From positions 1 through 17,687 of the forward strand of contig JALOPO010000004.1 of the NCBI GenBank assembly GCA_025453855.1: a stretch of 17,687 bases of DNA, read 5' to 3'. Numbering within the stretch: the stretch's first letter is position 1; each line of letters starts with the position of its first letter. Origin of the DNA: Gemmatimonadaceae bacterium. GTDB taxonomy: Bacteria > Gemmatimonadota > Gemmatimonadetes > Gemmatimonadales > Gemmatimonadaceae. Below the pieces are notes generated by a model. It was not told the DNA's origin. It worked only from the letters and a program-made list of their open reading frames with translations, and did no database searches. Positions 7,950-15,091 of the stretch are shown here, piece by piece. The position numbers and the translations under genes are program-made.

Positions 7950-9536
7950 TCAGCGTGCGTAGTCGACCGCGCGCGTCTCGCGGATCGCGACGACGCGGAT
8001 CTGTCCCGGATACTGCAGCTCGGCCTCGATGCGCCGCGCGATCTCCTCCGTGAGCGACTGCATGCGCACGTCATCCACCTGGTCGGGCGTGACGACGACG
8101 CGCACCTCGCGCCCGGCCTGGATGGCGAAGACCTTCTCCACCCCGCGGTAGCTGCTCGCGATCTTCTCGATCCCCTCGAGCCGCTTCACGTAGGTCTCGA
8201 ACGCCTCGCGCCGCGCGCCGGGGCGCGAGCCGCTGATCGCGTCGGCCGCCTGCACGAGCACGCTCACCTCGCTCTCGTGCGGCACGTCGTCGTGATGGGC
8301 CGCGATCGCGTTGATCACCAGCGGATGCTCGCCGTAGCGCGTCGCCACCTCGACGCCAAGCTGCACGTGCGTCCCCTCGTGCTCGTGCGTGAGCACCTTC
8401 CCCACGTCGTGCAGCAGCGCCCCGCGCTTGGCGAGCGCCACGTCGAGCCCGAGCTCGGCCGCCATGATCCCGGCGAGCCAGGCCACCTCCATCGAATGCT
8501 GGAGGATGTTCTGTCCATAGCTCGTGCGCCACTTCATGCGGCCGATGAGCTTCACCAGCTCGGGGTGCAGCCCGTTCACCCCCACCTCGTACGCCGCCCG
8601 CTCGCCCGTCTCGACGATCGCCGTCTCGACCTCCTTGCGGCTCTTGGCGACGACCTCCTCGATGCGCCCGGGATGGATGCGCCCGTCGCCCACCAGCTTC
8701 TCGAGCGCCAGGCGGCCGACCTCGCGCCGCACCGGATCGAAGCAGCTCACGACGACCGTGTCGGGCGTGTCGTCGATGATCACGTCGACGCCCGTCGCGA
8801 GCTCGAAGGCGCGGATGTTCCGCCCCTCGCGCCCGATGATGCGCCCCTTCATCTCGTCGTTCGGGAGCGCGACGGCGGCCACCGTCGTCTCGGCCGTGTG
8901 CTCGGCCGCGATCCGCTGCACCGCCAGCGCGACGATCTTCTTCGCCTCGCGCTCGGCATTGCGGCGCGCCGTCTCGCGGATCTCGCGGATGCGATTGGCC
9001 GCGTCGGCCTGCGCCTCCTCCTCGAGCCGGCGGATGAGCTCCTGCTTGGCCTCGTGCGCGGTGAGCCCGGCCAGCGCCTCGAGGCGGGCGCGCTCGTCCG
9101 CCAGCGCCTTGTCGAGCTCGGCCGTGCGATCGGCGACGAGCTTCTCCTTCCGCCCCATCTCGCTCGCCCGGCGCGCCACCTCGCGGTCGCGCGCCTCGAG
9201 CTGTTCGGCCCGGCGCTCGAGGCTGGTCTCGCGTTCCACGAGCCGCTTCTCCTCGGTGGCGATCCCGTCCCTGCGGGTGCGCGACTCCTGCTCCCACGCC
9301 TCGCGGAGCTGCATGAGCTCCTCCTTGCCGGCCAGGACGGCGCTCTTGCGGAGTCCTTCGGCCTCGCGCTCTCCCTCGCCGATCAGGCGACGCCGCTCCT
9401 CCTCGGCGGTCTGGCGTGCGGCCTGCTGGCGCGCGAGTTCGGCCGCCGCGCCGGCACGTCGACCACCGACGAAGGCGGCGACGGCCACGATCAATCCGAC
9501 CACGCCGAGCGCGGCCGACAGCAGATTCGGGTTCAC
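7950..9536 (-). CDS. rny: Ribonuclease Y
   Basis: RNase Y is a membrane-anchored endoribonuclease that starts mRNA decay in many bacteria lacking or supplementing RNase E. The 528-residue protein has one hydrophobic segment at about 5-24, a long charged coiled coil at about 30-205, a KH RNA-binding domain with the GREG loop at 235-238 (GRIIGREGRNIRAFE), and an HD domain with H376-D377 in LLHDVGKVL plus AAHHDD near 412-416. Length and order match the family. The start is the GTG at 9536, supported by GGAG nine nt upstream and the membrane segment that follows. A perfect 7-bp hairpin ends directly before the ribosome site, so translation may be modulated. It stands after a 227-bp gap from zapA and leads the folD-xseA-xseB-ispA run. 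Confidence 0.96.
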   Translation of the reverse strand: MNPNLLSAALGVVGLIVAVAAFVGGRRAGAAAELARQQAARQTAEEERRRLIGEGEREAEGLRKSAVLAGKEELMQLREAWEQESRTRRDGIATEEKRLVERETSLERRAEQLEARDREVARRASEMGRKEKLVADRTAELDKALADERARLEALAGLTAHEAKQELIRRLEEEAQADAANRIREIRETARRNAEREAKKIVALAVQRIAAEHTAETTVAAVALPNDEMKGRIIGREGRNIRAFELATGVDVIIDDTPDTVVVSCFDPVRREVGRLALEKLVGDGRIHPGRIEEVVAKSRKEVETAIVETGERAAYEVGVNGLHPELVKLIGRMKWRTSYGQNILQHSMEVAWLAGIMAAELGLDVALAKRGALLHDVGKVLTHEHEGTHVQLGVEVATRYGEHPLVINAIAAHHDDVPHESEVSVLVQAADAISGSRPGARREAFETYVKRLEGIEKIASSYRGVEKVFAIQAGREVRVVVTPDQVDDVRMQSLTEEIARRIEAELQYPGQIRVVAIRETRAVDYAR

Positions 9537-9550
9537 GATCTATGTCTCCG

Positions 9551-9567
9551 CGCGAGTCGGACTCGCG
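9551..9567 (-). promoter_or_regulatory. Perfect hairpin just before the rny ribosome site
   Basis: The stem CGCGAGT/ACTCGCG (7 bp, 3-nt loop) ends directly next to the CGGAG that serves as the rny Shine-Dalgarno. A stable hairpin placed this way may affect ribosome access or mRNA stability. A regulatory role is inference only. Confidence 0.4.
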
Positions 9568-9599
9568 TTCCGGAAGCGCCGACGATGCGCGGCACGGCA

Positions 9600-9710
9600 C
9601 GGGGCCGCGGCGGGTGTCAGGCGCGTCCGGGTCGCCCCAGGGTTCGGCGCACCGGCGACGCGGCTAACCCCGGCGCGGACATGCACCTACGCGCATCAGG
9701 GGGACATCGC
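9600..9710 (-). ncRNA. Possible structured RNA between zapA and rny
   Basis: On the minus strand the gap folds into a long interrupted hairpin: CCGGGGTT (9673-9666) pairs with AACCCTGG (9644-9637, one G-U), flanked by GTCCG/CGGAC (9680-9676 with 9629-9625) and GCGC/GCGC. A second hairpin, CGCGGC/GCCGCG, lies near 9590-9609. In many bacteria 6S RNA is encoded beside zapA, so a 6S-like RNA is one candidate. I could not fit the 6S closing stem and central bubble with confidence, so this may be only the rny 5' UTR. The extent given is approximate. Confidence 0.25.
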
Positions 9711-9711
9711 G

Positions 9712-9763
9712 AAGCTACCCGGGCGTACCGGGCCGAGCAACCGAGCGGCGCCGGACGTGTCAA
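9712..9763 (-). promoter_or_regulatory. Possible promoter after zapA
   Basis: An exact TTGACA (9763-9758) follows the zapA stop codon but has no good -10 at 16-18 bp. A weaker pair, TTGCTC (9740-9735) and TAGCTT (9717-9712), has 17-bp spacing and would start RNA near 9705, just before the folded segment. Either could drive a small RNA or the rny operon. Evidence is motif matching only. Confidence 0.3.
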
Positions 9764-10060
9764 TCAGCCGAGACGGCGCGCCGGGGGGAGCATGCGATTC
9801 AGCTCGCCCTGCGACTCGCGCAGGAGCGCCAGTCCGGTCTCGGCGTCGCGCCGCGCGCGCAGCAGCTCGTCGGCGATCTGCAGCGCCGCCAGGATCGCCG
9901 CCTTCCCCACGTCCACCATCGGCGACTGCTCGCGGATGCGGCGGATCGCCTCGTCGACGTGCGCCCCGACCGCCAGCGCGTGCTCGGGGGGGAGCTCGGA
10001 GCGGATCGTGACCTCCTCGCCGCCGACCTGCACCTTCACCAGGTTGAGCATCTCGGTCAT
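9764..10060 (-). CDS. zapA: Cell division protein ZapA
   Basis: ZapA binds FtsZ filaments and stabilises the Z-ring at midcell. The 98-residue protein starts with the family's short beta strands (LVKVQVGGEEVTIRSELPPE), followed by a helix and then a long coiled-coil helix containing DVGKAAILAALQIADELLRAR, typical of ZapA. Length is usual. The ATG at 10060 has a strong GGGGAGG four to five nt upstream and overlaps the stop of the preceding small gene as ATGA. The position after pheST resembles Firmicutes, where zapA lies close to pheT, and supports the call. It is the last gene before the 227-bp gap to rny. Confidence 0.9.
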   Translation of the reverse strand: MTEMLNLVKVQVGGEEVTIRSELPPEHALAVGAHVDEAIRRIREQSPMVDVGKAAILAALQIADELLRARRDAETGLALLRESQGELNRMLPPARRLG

Positions 10061-10353
10061 CGCGCCTCCCCGGCCTCTTCCTGCTGGCGCGTGAAGCGCA
10101 CGCGATCCAGCAAGGCCTCGGTGCGGGTGCTGGCCTCGGCCAGGCGCGACTGCAACGCGGCGTTCTCGCGCTCGAGCTCGGCCACGCGCTGCCGGAGCGC
10201 GAGCGCGTCGTCGGCCCCCGCGGCCTCGAGGTCGCGGACCCGCGACTCGCTGCGCAGCGCCCGCGCCCGGAAGCTCGCCACCTCCTCGCCGATGGCGCGC
10301 ACCAGCTCGAGCACGGTGGCCGCGCTCTCGGTCACCACTCCGGTTTCAGGCAC
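10057..10353 (-). CDS. Small coiled-coil protein, possible division partner of ZapA
   Basis: I do not recognise a defined family. The 98-residue sequence is almost wholly helical and charged: an N-terminal helix (about 10-45) and then a heptad-like coiled coil (about 45-85) around LRQRVAELERENAALQSRL. There is no signal peptide or membrane segment. The GTG start at 10353 has GGAG nine nt upstream and overlaps the pheT stop by 8 bp; the 3' end overlaps zapA by 4 bp. Tight coupling to zapA and the coiled coil suggest a ZapB-like or ZapA-binding role, but this is inference from position and shape. Short coiled coils match many unrelated proteins by chance. Confidence 0.75.
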   Translation of the reverse strand: MPETGVVTESAATVLELVRAIGEEVASFRARALRSESRVRDLEAAGADDALALRQRVAELERENAALQSRLAEASTRTEALLDRVRFTRQQEEAGEAR

Positions 10354-12784
10354 GCAGCGTCACTCCGAGTTCCGTGGTCAGGGCGGCGACGAGCTTCGCC
10401 CGGCGCCCCTCGAGTTCCTTGTCGCGCAACGTGCGCTCCGGATGCCGGAAGCGCAGGCGCCACGCGAGGCTCCGCGTCCCGGCCGGCAGGCCGTCGCCGC
10501 GGTACTCGTCGAAGATGCGCACCGCCTCGAGGAGTTCGCCACCGTCGCGCCGCAGGAGCGCCTCGATGGCGGCGGCCGTGACGCCGGCCGGCACCAGCAG
10601 CGCGAGGTCGAACTCGGCGGCCGGCATCGTGAGCGGGACCTGCAGCTGGAGGTGCCGTCGCGCCTCGTCGCGCGCGGCGACACCGTGCGCGTGCGCCCCG
10701 TGCGGCGCGACATCGTCCGACGAGACGCGACCCAGCACGAGCTCCACACCGAAGGCCTCGGCGGCCCACACCGGGCGATCGAGCGGCACGTGCGACACGT
10801 GACCGACGTCGCGCGCCGCGTCGCCCTCGCCGACACGCACGCGCCAGAGCACGTCGCCCTCGTCGACCGGGTCGAACGTCACCGCCTCGCCCGGCCACGC
10901 CGCGCGCGCCATCGACGCCGCCAGCGCCTTCGCATCCCACGCATCGAAGGGCGGCGGCTCCGGCTCGGTGAAGTGCGCGGGACGCCGCGCACCCAGGAGC
11001 AGTGCACCGGCGTGCAGCGCCTCCTGCGGGAGGCGCCCCGTCGATGCCCCGAACACGTGCCCGATCTCGAAGAGGCGCACGTCGCCCTGCATGCGCGCGA
11101 GGTTGTACTCGGCGCGCCCGGCCAGCGTGTCGAGGATCCGCGCCCGCAGGTACGGCTCGTCCTCGGCCAGCGGATTCCGCACCCGCGGCGTGGTCGCGTC
11201 GCCGTGCGACGTGAACGGCATCGCCTTCGTCTCGAGCAGCCCCGCGCTCACGCACGCGTCGCGCACGCGTCGCCCGATCACGACCAGCGGATCGTCGGGG
11301 GCGCGGCTCGGGCGCTGCGGCGCGAGGGCGTCGGGGAGGATGTCGAAGCCGCGCAACCGCGCGACCTCCTCCACGAGGTCGACCTCGAGCCCCAGGTCGT
11401 GCCGCCAGCTCGGTGGCGTGACGACGAGTGCCTCGCCCTCGCCATCGCGCACGCCGCAGCCGATCGACTGCAGGCGATGCACGATCTCGGCGCGCGCCAC
11501 CTCCTGCCCGAGCAGCCGCGCGAGGCGCGCGGGACGGAGCACCACGTCGGCGCGTGGCGCAGGCGCACGACCGACCTCGATGACGGCGGTGATCGTCCCG
11601 CCGGCGAGCGCGGTGATCAGCCCCGCGACGCGCGCCGCCCCCTCGGGCGTGAACGCCTCGTCCACACCGCGCTCGAACCGGTAGCTCGCATCGGTGCTCA
11701 GGCCGAGGGCACGACGCGTGCGACGCACCGCGCGCGGCTCCCAGTCGGCCGCCTCGAGCAGGATGTCGACCGTGTGCTCGCCGACCTCGGTCTCCGCGCC
11801 ACCGAAGACGCCGGCGATCGCCACCGGCCGCTCCGCATCGCAGACGGTGATGCCCCCCTCGACGAGCGCGCGCTCGACGCCGTCGAGCGTGACGAGGCGC
11901 TCGCCGGCGCGCGCACCGCGCACCACCAGCGTCGCACCGCGCAGCGTGGCGAGGTCGAAGGCGTGCGTCGGGCGCGCGAGGCCCAGCGCGCCATAGTTGG
12001 TGGCGTCGACCACGTTGCTGATGCTGCGCGATCCCACCGACTCGAGCCGCGTGCGCAGCCACGCCGGCGCCTCGCCGATGCGCACGCCACGGATCACGAT
12101 CCCCACGAAGCGACGGCAGCCGCCATCGGGCTCGATGCGGATCGTCACGCCATCCGCGCTCGCCTCGCGCTCGCCGCGCACGGTCGGCGGCAGCGCGGGG
12201 AGGGGGAGTTCGTCGGGCATCTGCAGCGGCACGCCGGTGAGCGCGCTCACCTCGCGCGCGACGCCCAGCGCACAGAGCAGGTCGGGGCGATTGGGGAGGA
12301 CGTCGAGGTCGAGCTGCACGTCGCCCGCCTCGAGCACGTCGAGGAGCGGCGTGCCGGGCGCGGCATCGGTGGCGAGGACGAGGATGCCGTCGCTCTCGAA
12401 GCCGAGCCGGAGCTCGGTCGCCGAGCAGAGCATGCCGTTGCTCACCAGCCCGCGGATCTTGCGGCGCTCGATCCTGAGGCCATCGGGCATCGTGCTTCCG
12501 ACGCGGATGAACGGGTACTTGACGCCCGCGGTCACGTTCGGCGCGCCGCAGACGACGTCGAGGAGCGTCCCGCTCCCGTCATCCACCTTGGTGATGCTCA
12601 GGCGATCGGAGTCGGGATGCGGCGCGCGTTCGACGACGAGCCCCACCACGAACGGGGCGAGGTCGGCACGCGTGGCGCGCAGGCCATCGAGCGTGACGCA
12701 GTGGCGGCTCAGCAGCTCGCCGACCTGCTCGGCCGAGAGTGCGTGCGGGACGAAGGCCTTGAGCCAGTGGTGCGAGACGATCAT
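10346..12784 (-). CDS. pheT: Phenylalanyl-tRNA synthetase beta subunit
   Basis: PheT pairs with PheS as an (alpha-beta)2 enzyme charging tRNA-Phe; the beta chain supplies tRNA binding and editing of mischarged Tyr. The 812-residue protein begins MIVSHHWLKAFV, then an EMAP-type tRNA-binding domain at about 45-150 (PHPDSDRLSITKVD to GMLCSATELRLG), the B3/B4 editing region including SISNVVDATNY, the B5 domain, a catalytic-like core, and a ferredoxin-like anticodon-binding domain from about 720 with RHPERTLRDKELE near the end. The ATG at 12784 lies 52 bp after pheS; the upstream ribosome site is weak (GGTG). Length is normal. Its stop overlaps the next small gene by 8 bp, linking PheRS synthesis to zapA. 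Confidence 0.97.
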   Translation of the reverse strand: MIVSHHWLKAFVPHALSAEQVGELLSRHCVTLDGLRATRADLAPFVVGLVVERAPHPDSDRLSITKVDDGSGTLLDVVCGAPNVTAGVKYPFIRVGSTMPDGLRIERRKIRGLVSNGMLCSATELRLGFESDGILVLATDAAPGTPLLDVLEAGDVQLDLDVLPNRPDLLCALGVAREVSALTGVPLQMPDELPLPALPPTVRGEREASADGVTIRIEPDGGCRRFVGIVIRGVRIGEAPAWLRTRLESVGSRSISNVVDATNYGALGLARPTHAFDLATLRGATLVVRGARAGERLVTLDGVERALVEGGITVCDAERPVAIAGVFGGAETEVGEHTVDILLEAADWEPRAVRRTRRALGLSTDASYRFERGVDEAFTPEGAARVAGLITALAGGTITAVIEVGRAPAPRADVVLRPARLARLLGQEVARAEIVHRLQSIGCGVRDGEGEALVVTPPSWRHDLGLEVDLVEEVARLRGFDILPDALAPQRPSRAPDDPLVVIGRRVRDACVSAGLLETKAMPFTSHGDATTPRVRNPLAEDEPYLRARILDTLAGRAEYNLARMQGDVRLFEIGHVFGASTGRLPQEALHAGALLLGARRPAHFTEPEPPPFDAWDAKALAASMARAAWPGEAVTFDPVDEGDVLWRVRVGEGDAARDVGHVSHVPLDRPVWAAEAFGVELVLGRVSSDDVAPHGAHAHGVAARDEARRHLQLQVPLTMPAAEFDLALLVPAGVTAAAIEALLRRDGGELLEAVRIFDEYRGDGLPAGTRSLAWRLRFRHPERTLRDKELEGRRAKLVAALTTELGVTLRA

Positions 12785-12836
12785 CGGGCACCGCGCGCAG
12801 CGCGTGCACCGCGCCGAGCCAGGAGGGTGGTGTGCA

Positions 12837-13853
12837 TCACGGCGCGAACTGCGCGAGCACGCGCACGTCGGAGTCGTAGAGGAGGCGGATGTCGTTGATG
12901 CCGTGGCGCGACATGGCGATGCGCGCCGGCCCCATGCCGAAGGCCCACCCCGTGTAGCGTTCGCTGTCGAGCCCCGCCGCCTCGAGCACGCGCGGGTGCA
13001 TGAGGCCGCAGCCGAGGATCTCCACCCAGCGCAGCCCCTTGCCGTCGCCGAGGTCGACCTCGACGTCCATCTGTGCGCCGGGTTCGACGAACGGGAAGTA
13101 GCTCGGCCCGAAGCGCACGCGGCGCGTGCGGCCGTAGAAGCGGCGCGCGAACTCGGAGAGCGTCGCCTTGAGGTCGGCGAACGAGATGCCCTCGTCGACG
13201 GCCATTCCCTCGACCTGCGCGAAGGCCGGCGCGTGGGTGGCGTCGAAGAAGTCGCGGCGGTAGACGGTGCCCGGGGCGAGGATGCGCACCGGGGGCGCGA
13301 TCGCCTGCAGCGCGCGCACCTGCACCGGCGAGGTGTGCGTGCGCAGGAGCGTGTCGTCGCCGAGGTAGAGCGTGTCGTGCAGCTCCATCGCCGGGTGGTC
13401 GGGCGGGAAGTTCAGCGCGCCGAAGTTGTACCACTCGGTCTCGGCCTCGGGGCCGAGGGCGATGGTGAAGCCGAGTTCGCGGAAGATGGCGGCGATCTCG
13501 TCGATCACGAGCGTGACCGGGTGGAGCGCGCCCCGCCAGGTTGCGCGCGCGGGCATGGTGGGGTCGAGCGGGCGCCACGACGGCGCAGCGGCGGCGCGCA
13601 GTGCGGCGAGGCGTGCGTCGAGTGCCTGCTCGAGGGCCCCCTTCACGCGATTGCTGGCGGCACCGGCGTCGCGGCGCGCCTCGGGCGGGAGCGTGGGGAG
13701 GGCGCTCATGAGCGCGGTGAGCGCCCCCTGCTTGCGTCCGAGCAGGGTGATGCGCGCGTCATCGAGCGCCGCGGCGTCGTGGGCGTCGGCGATGCGGGCG
13801 AGGCCGTCGCGTTCCAGCTCCGCGGCGCGGGCGAGGAACTCGTCGAGCGTCAT
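12837..13853 (-). CDS. pheS: Phenylalanyl-tRNA synthetase alpha subunit
   Basis: PheS is the catalytic class II subunit that forms Phe-AMP and transfers Phe to tRNA. The 338-residue chain has an N-terminal coiled coil (about 1-90), motif 1 around 113-140 (HPVTLVIDEIAAIFRELGF), motif 2 with RTHTSPVQVR and RRDFFDATHAPAFAQVEG (199-216), SYFPFVEPGAQMDV and WVEILGCGLMHP. Motif 3 reads GMGPARIAM (306-314): the invariant Arg is kept (R311), but the Glu normally before it is Ala310. The codon is GCG, so a single C-to-A change would restore Glu (GAG). The ATG at 13853 gives a typical N-terminus, though no clear Shine-Dalgarno is seen. It lies about 100 bp after rplT behind a strong hairpin and forms an operon with pheT. 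Confidence 0.96.
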   Translation of the reverse strand: MTLDEFLARAAELERDGLARIADAHDAAALDDARITLLGRKQGALTALMSALPTLPPEARRDAGAASNRVKGALEQALDARLAALRAAAAPSWRPLDPTMPARATWRGALHPVTLVIDEIAAIFRELGFTIALGPEAETEWYNFGALNFPPDHPAMELHDTLYLGDDTLLRTHTSPVQVRALQAIAPPVRILAPGTVYRRDFFDATHAPAFAQVEGMAVDEGISFADLKATLSEFARRFYGRTRRVRFGPSYFPFVEPGAQMDVEVDLGDGKGLRWVEILGCGLMHPRVLEAAGLDSERYTGWAFGMGPARIAMSRHGINDIRLLYDSDVRVLAQFAP

Positions 13854-13882
13854 GTCGGCGAGGGGGAGGGCGGACGAAACGA

Positions 13883-13927
13883 CCGCGCGGCGGCAGCGGA
13901 CCGTGGGGTCGCGCCGCCGCCGCGCGG
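13883..13927 (-). terminator. Strong GC hairpin between rplT and pheS
   Basis: Arms 13883-13894 and 13916-13927 form a perfect 12-bp stem (CCGCGCGGCGGC with its complement), and the 21-nt loop can add a GACC/GGTC pair. On the minus strand it is followed by TCGTTTCGTCC, a weak T-rich tail. It probably ends infC-rpmI-rplT transcription or attenuates entry into pheST. The interrupted T-tract lowers confidence. Confidence 0.5.
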
Positions 13928-13953
13928 ATGCGGAGTGCGAAGCGGTGACGCGG

Positions 13954-14325
13954 TCAGGCCGCGGCCGCCGTGGTGCGCGCGGCGCGGGCCTGCTCGGCGA
14001 GCGTCGCGAACGCCGCCGGATCGTTCACCGCGAGGTCGGCGAGCACCTTGCGATCGATCTCGATGCCGGCCTTGTGCAGGCCGTCCATGAAGGCGCTGTA
14101 GCTCATGTCGCTCAGGCGCGCGGCGGCGTTGATGCGCGTGATCCAGAGGCGACGGAAGTCGCGCTTGCGGTTCTTGCGGTCGCGGTAGGCGTAGCGCCAG
14201 CCGCGCTCGACGGTCTCCTTCGCCGGCTTCCACAGCTTGCTGCGGGCGCCGAAGGCACCGCGCGCGGCCTTCATGATCTGCTTCTTGCGGCGCAGACGGA
14301 CCGTGTTGGACTTGACGCGAGGCAT
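13954..14325 (-). CDS. rplT: 50S ribosomal protein L20
   Basis: L20 binds 23S rRNA early in assembly of the large subunit and in many bacteria also represses its own operon by binding the mRNA leader. The 123-residue protein shows the family from its first residues: MPRVKSNTVRLRRKKQIMK, then AFGARSKLWKPAKE and RDRKNRKRDFRRLWITRINAA, followed by the globular C-terminal part (DMSYSAFMDGLHKAGIEIDRKVLADLA). An Ala-rich tail of about 10 residues is slightly longer than usual. The ATG at 14325 is 12 bp after the rpmI stop, and its GAGG ribosome site overlaps that stop, which suggests coupling to rpmI. Confidence 0.98.
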   Translation of the reverse strand: MPRVKSNTVRLRRKKQIMKAARGAFGARSKLWKPAKETVERGWRYAYRDRKNRKRDFRRLWITRINAAARLSDMSYSAFMDGLHKAGIEIDRKVLADLAVNDPAAFATLAEQARAARTTAAAA

Positions 14326-14337
14326 GTCGGATGACCC

Positions 14338-14541
14338 TCAGCTGCCCTGCGCGAGGATGAGGCGCTTCATGCGCTTCGCATCACCCGGCTGGAGCGTGGT
14401 GGGACGGCCAAGCCCGCGCTTCCGCTTGGGCGACTTCTTGGTGAGGATGTGGCTCTTGTTGGCCTTGTAGCGGCGCACCTTGCCGGTGGCCGTGACGCGG
14501 AACCGCTTCGCGGCGCCGCTGTGACTCTTCATCTTGGGCAT
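14338..14541 (-). CDS. rpmI: 50S ribosomal protein L35
   Basis: L35 is a small basic protein of the large ribosomal subunit. The 67-residue sequence matches the family throughout: MPKMKSHSGAAKRFRVTATG, then KVRRYKANKSHILTKKSPKRKR and a C-terminal RMKRLI. The ATG at 14541 has GGAG six nt upstream, 22 bp after the infC stop. The infC-rpmI-rplT order is one of the most conserved ribosomal operons, in which L20 commonly controls rpmI and rplT. Confidence 0.98.
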   Translation of the reverse strand: MPKMKSHSGAAKRFRVTATGKVRRYKANKSHILTKKSPKRKRGLGRPTTLQPGDAKRMKRLILAQGS

Positions 14542-14563
14542 CGGGATCTCCGCTGGTCGCCGC

Positions 14564-15079
14564 TCAGCGCGGCGCCAGGATCATCGTCATGGCCTTGCCT
14601 TCCAGCTTGGCATCGCTCTCGACCTTGCCGATGTCGGCGAGCTCGGCCGCTACTCGGTCGACGACCTGCTTCCCGAGCTCGGGATGCGCGATCTGCCGCC
14701 CACGGAACATCAGGGTCACCTTGACCTTGTTCCCCTCTTCCAGGAACCGACGGGCGTGCCGCGTCTTCGTTTCGAAGTCGTGGTCATCGATCATCGGACG
14801 GTACTTCACTTCCTTCAGCTGGATGACGTGCTGCTTCTTCTTCGCCTGCCGCGCCTGCTTGGCCTGTTCGAACTTGTACTTCCCGTAGTCCATGATGCGG
14901 ACGACCGGGGGCCGGGCCAATGGCGCGACCTCGACGAGATCGAGGCCCTGCTCCACTGCAGAGGCGAGCGCGACGTCCACTTCCATGATGCCGAGCTGCG
15001 CGCCGTCGGGAGCGATGACGCGAACCGGCGAGATGCGGATCTGCCGATTCACGCGCACGCGATTCCGTGGATCCTGAAT
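14564..15079 (-). CDS. infC: Translation initiation factor IF-3 (AUU start)
   Basis: IF-3 binds the 30S subunit, prevents premature 50S joining and checks the start codon and initiator tRNA. The protein has the N-terminal domain (RVNRQIRISPVRVIAPDGAQLGIM), the linker after DYGKYKFEQAKQARQAKKKQ, and the C-terminal domain with VKVTLMFRGRQIAHPELG. No ATG lies at the expected start. The ATT at 15079 is preceded by GGAG with a 6-nt gap and gives 171 residues, close to the usual 172-180; the nine residues before VNRQIR fit the family. IF-3 genes in E. coli and others use AUU, which lets the factor repress itself. GTG codons at 15058 and 15052 are alternatives. The frame is open to 15205, but that upstream part is leader sequence. 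Family certain; start moderately sure. Confidence 0.95.
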   Translation of the reverse strand: MQDPRNRVRVNRQIRISPVRVIAPDGAQLGIMEVDVALASAVEQGLDLVEVAPLARPPVVRIMDYGKYKFEQAKQARQAKKKQHVIQLKEVKYRPMIDDHDFETKTRHARRFLEEGNKVKVTLMFRGRQIAHPELGKQVVDRVAAELADIGKVESDAKLEGKAMTMILAPR

Positions 15080-15091
15080 ACGAAGCTCCGT
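15077..15091 (-). promoter_or_regulatory. infC Shine-Dalgarno and AUU start codon
   Basis: GGAG (15089-15086) is separated by six nt from ATT (15079-15077). The spacing is what decides the start, because no ATG is available. The segment ACGGAGC (15091-15085) is fully complementary to GCTCCGT upstream at 15134-15128. Confidence 0.65.

Noticed and set aside
9600..9710. Signal recognition particle RNA in the zapA-rny gap
   Set aside because: The conserved GGAAGCAGCC-type loop of bacterial SRP RNA is absent.
27..12898. Several very long plus-strand open frames (for example 27-2051, 2569-4452, 7800-10094 and 9959-12898)
   Set aside because: They lie opposite well-identified minus-strand genes, are Arg/Ala/His-rich low-complexity translations, and result from the scarcity of stops in GC-rich DNA.
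13854..13953. T-box or Phe leader peptide before pheS
   Set aside because: The gap is only 100 bp, shows no T-box-like sequence and no run of Phe codons.
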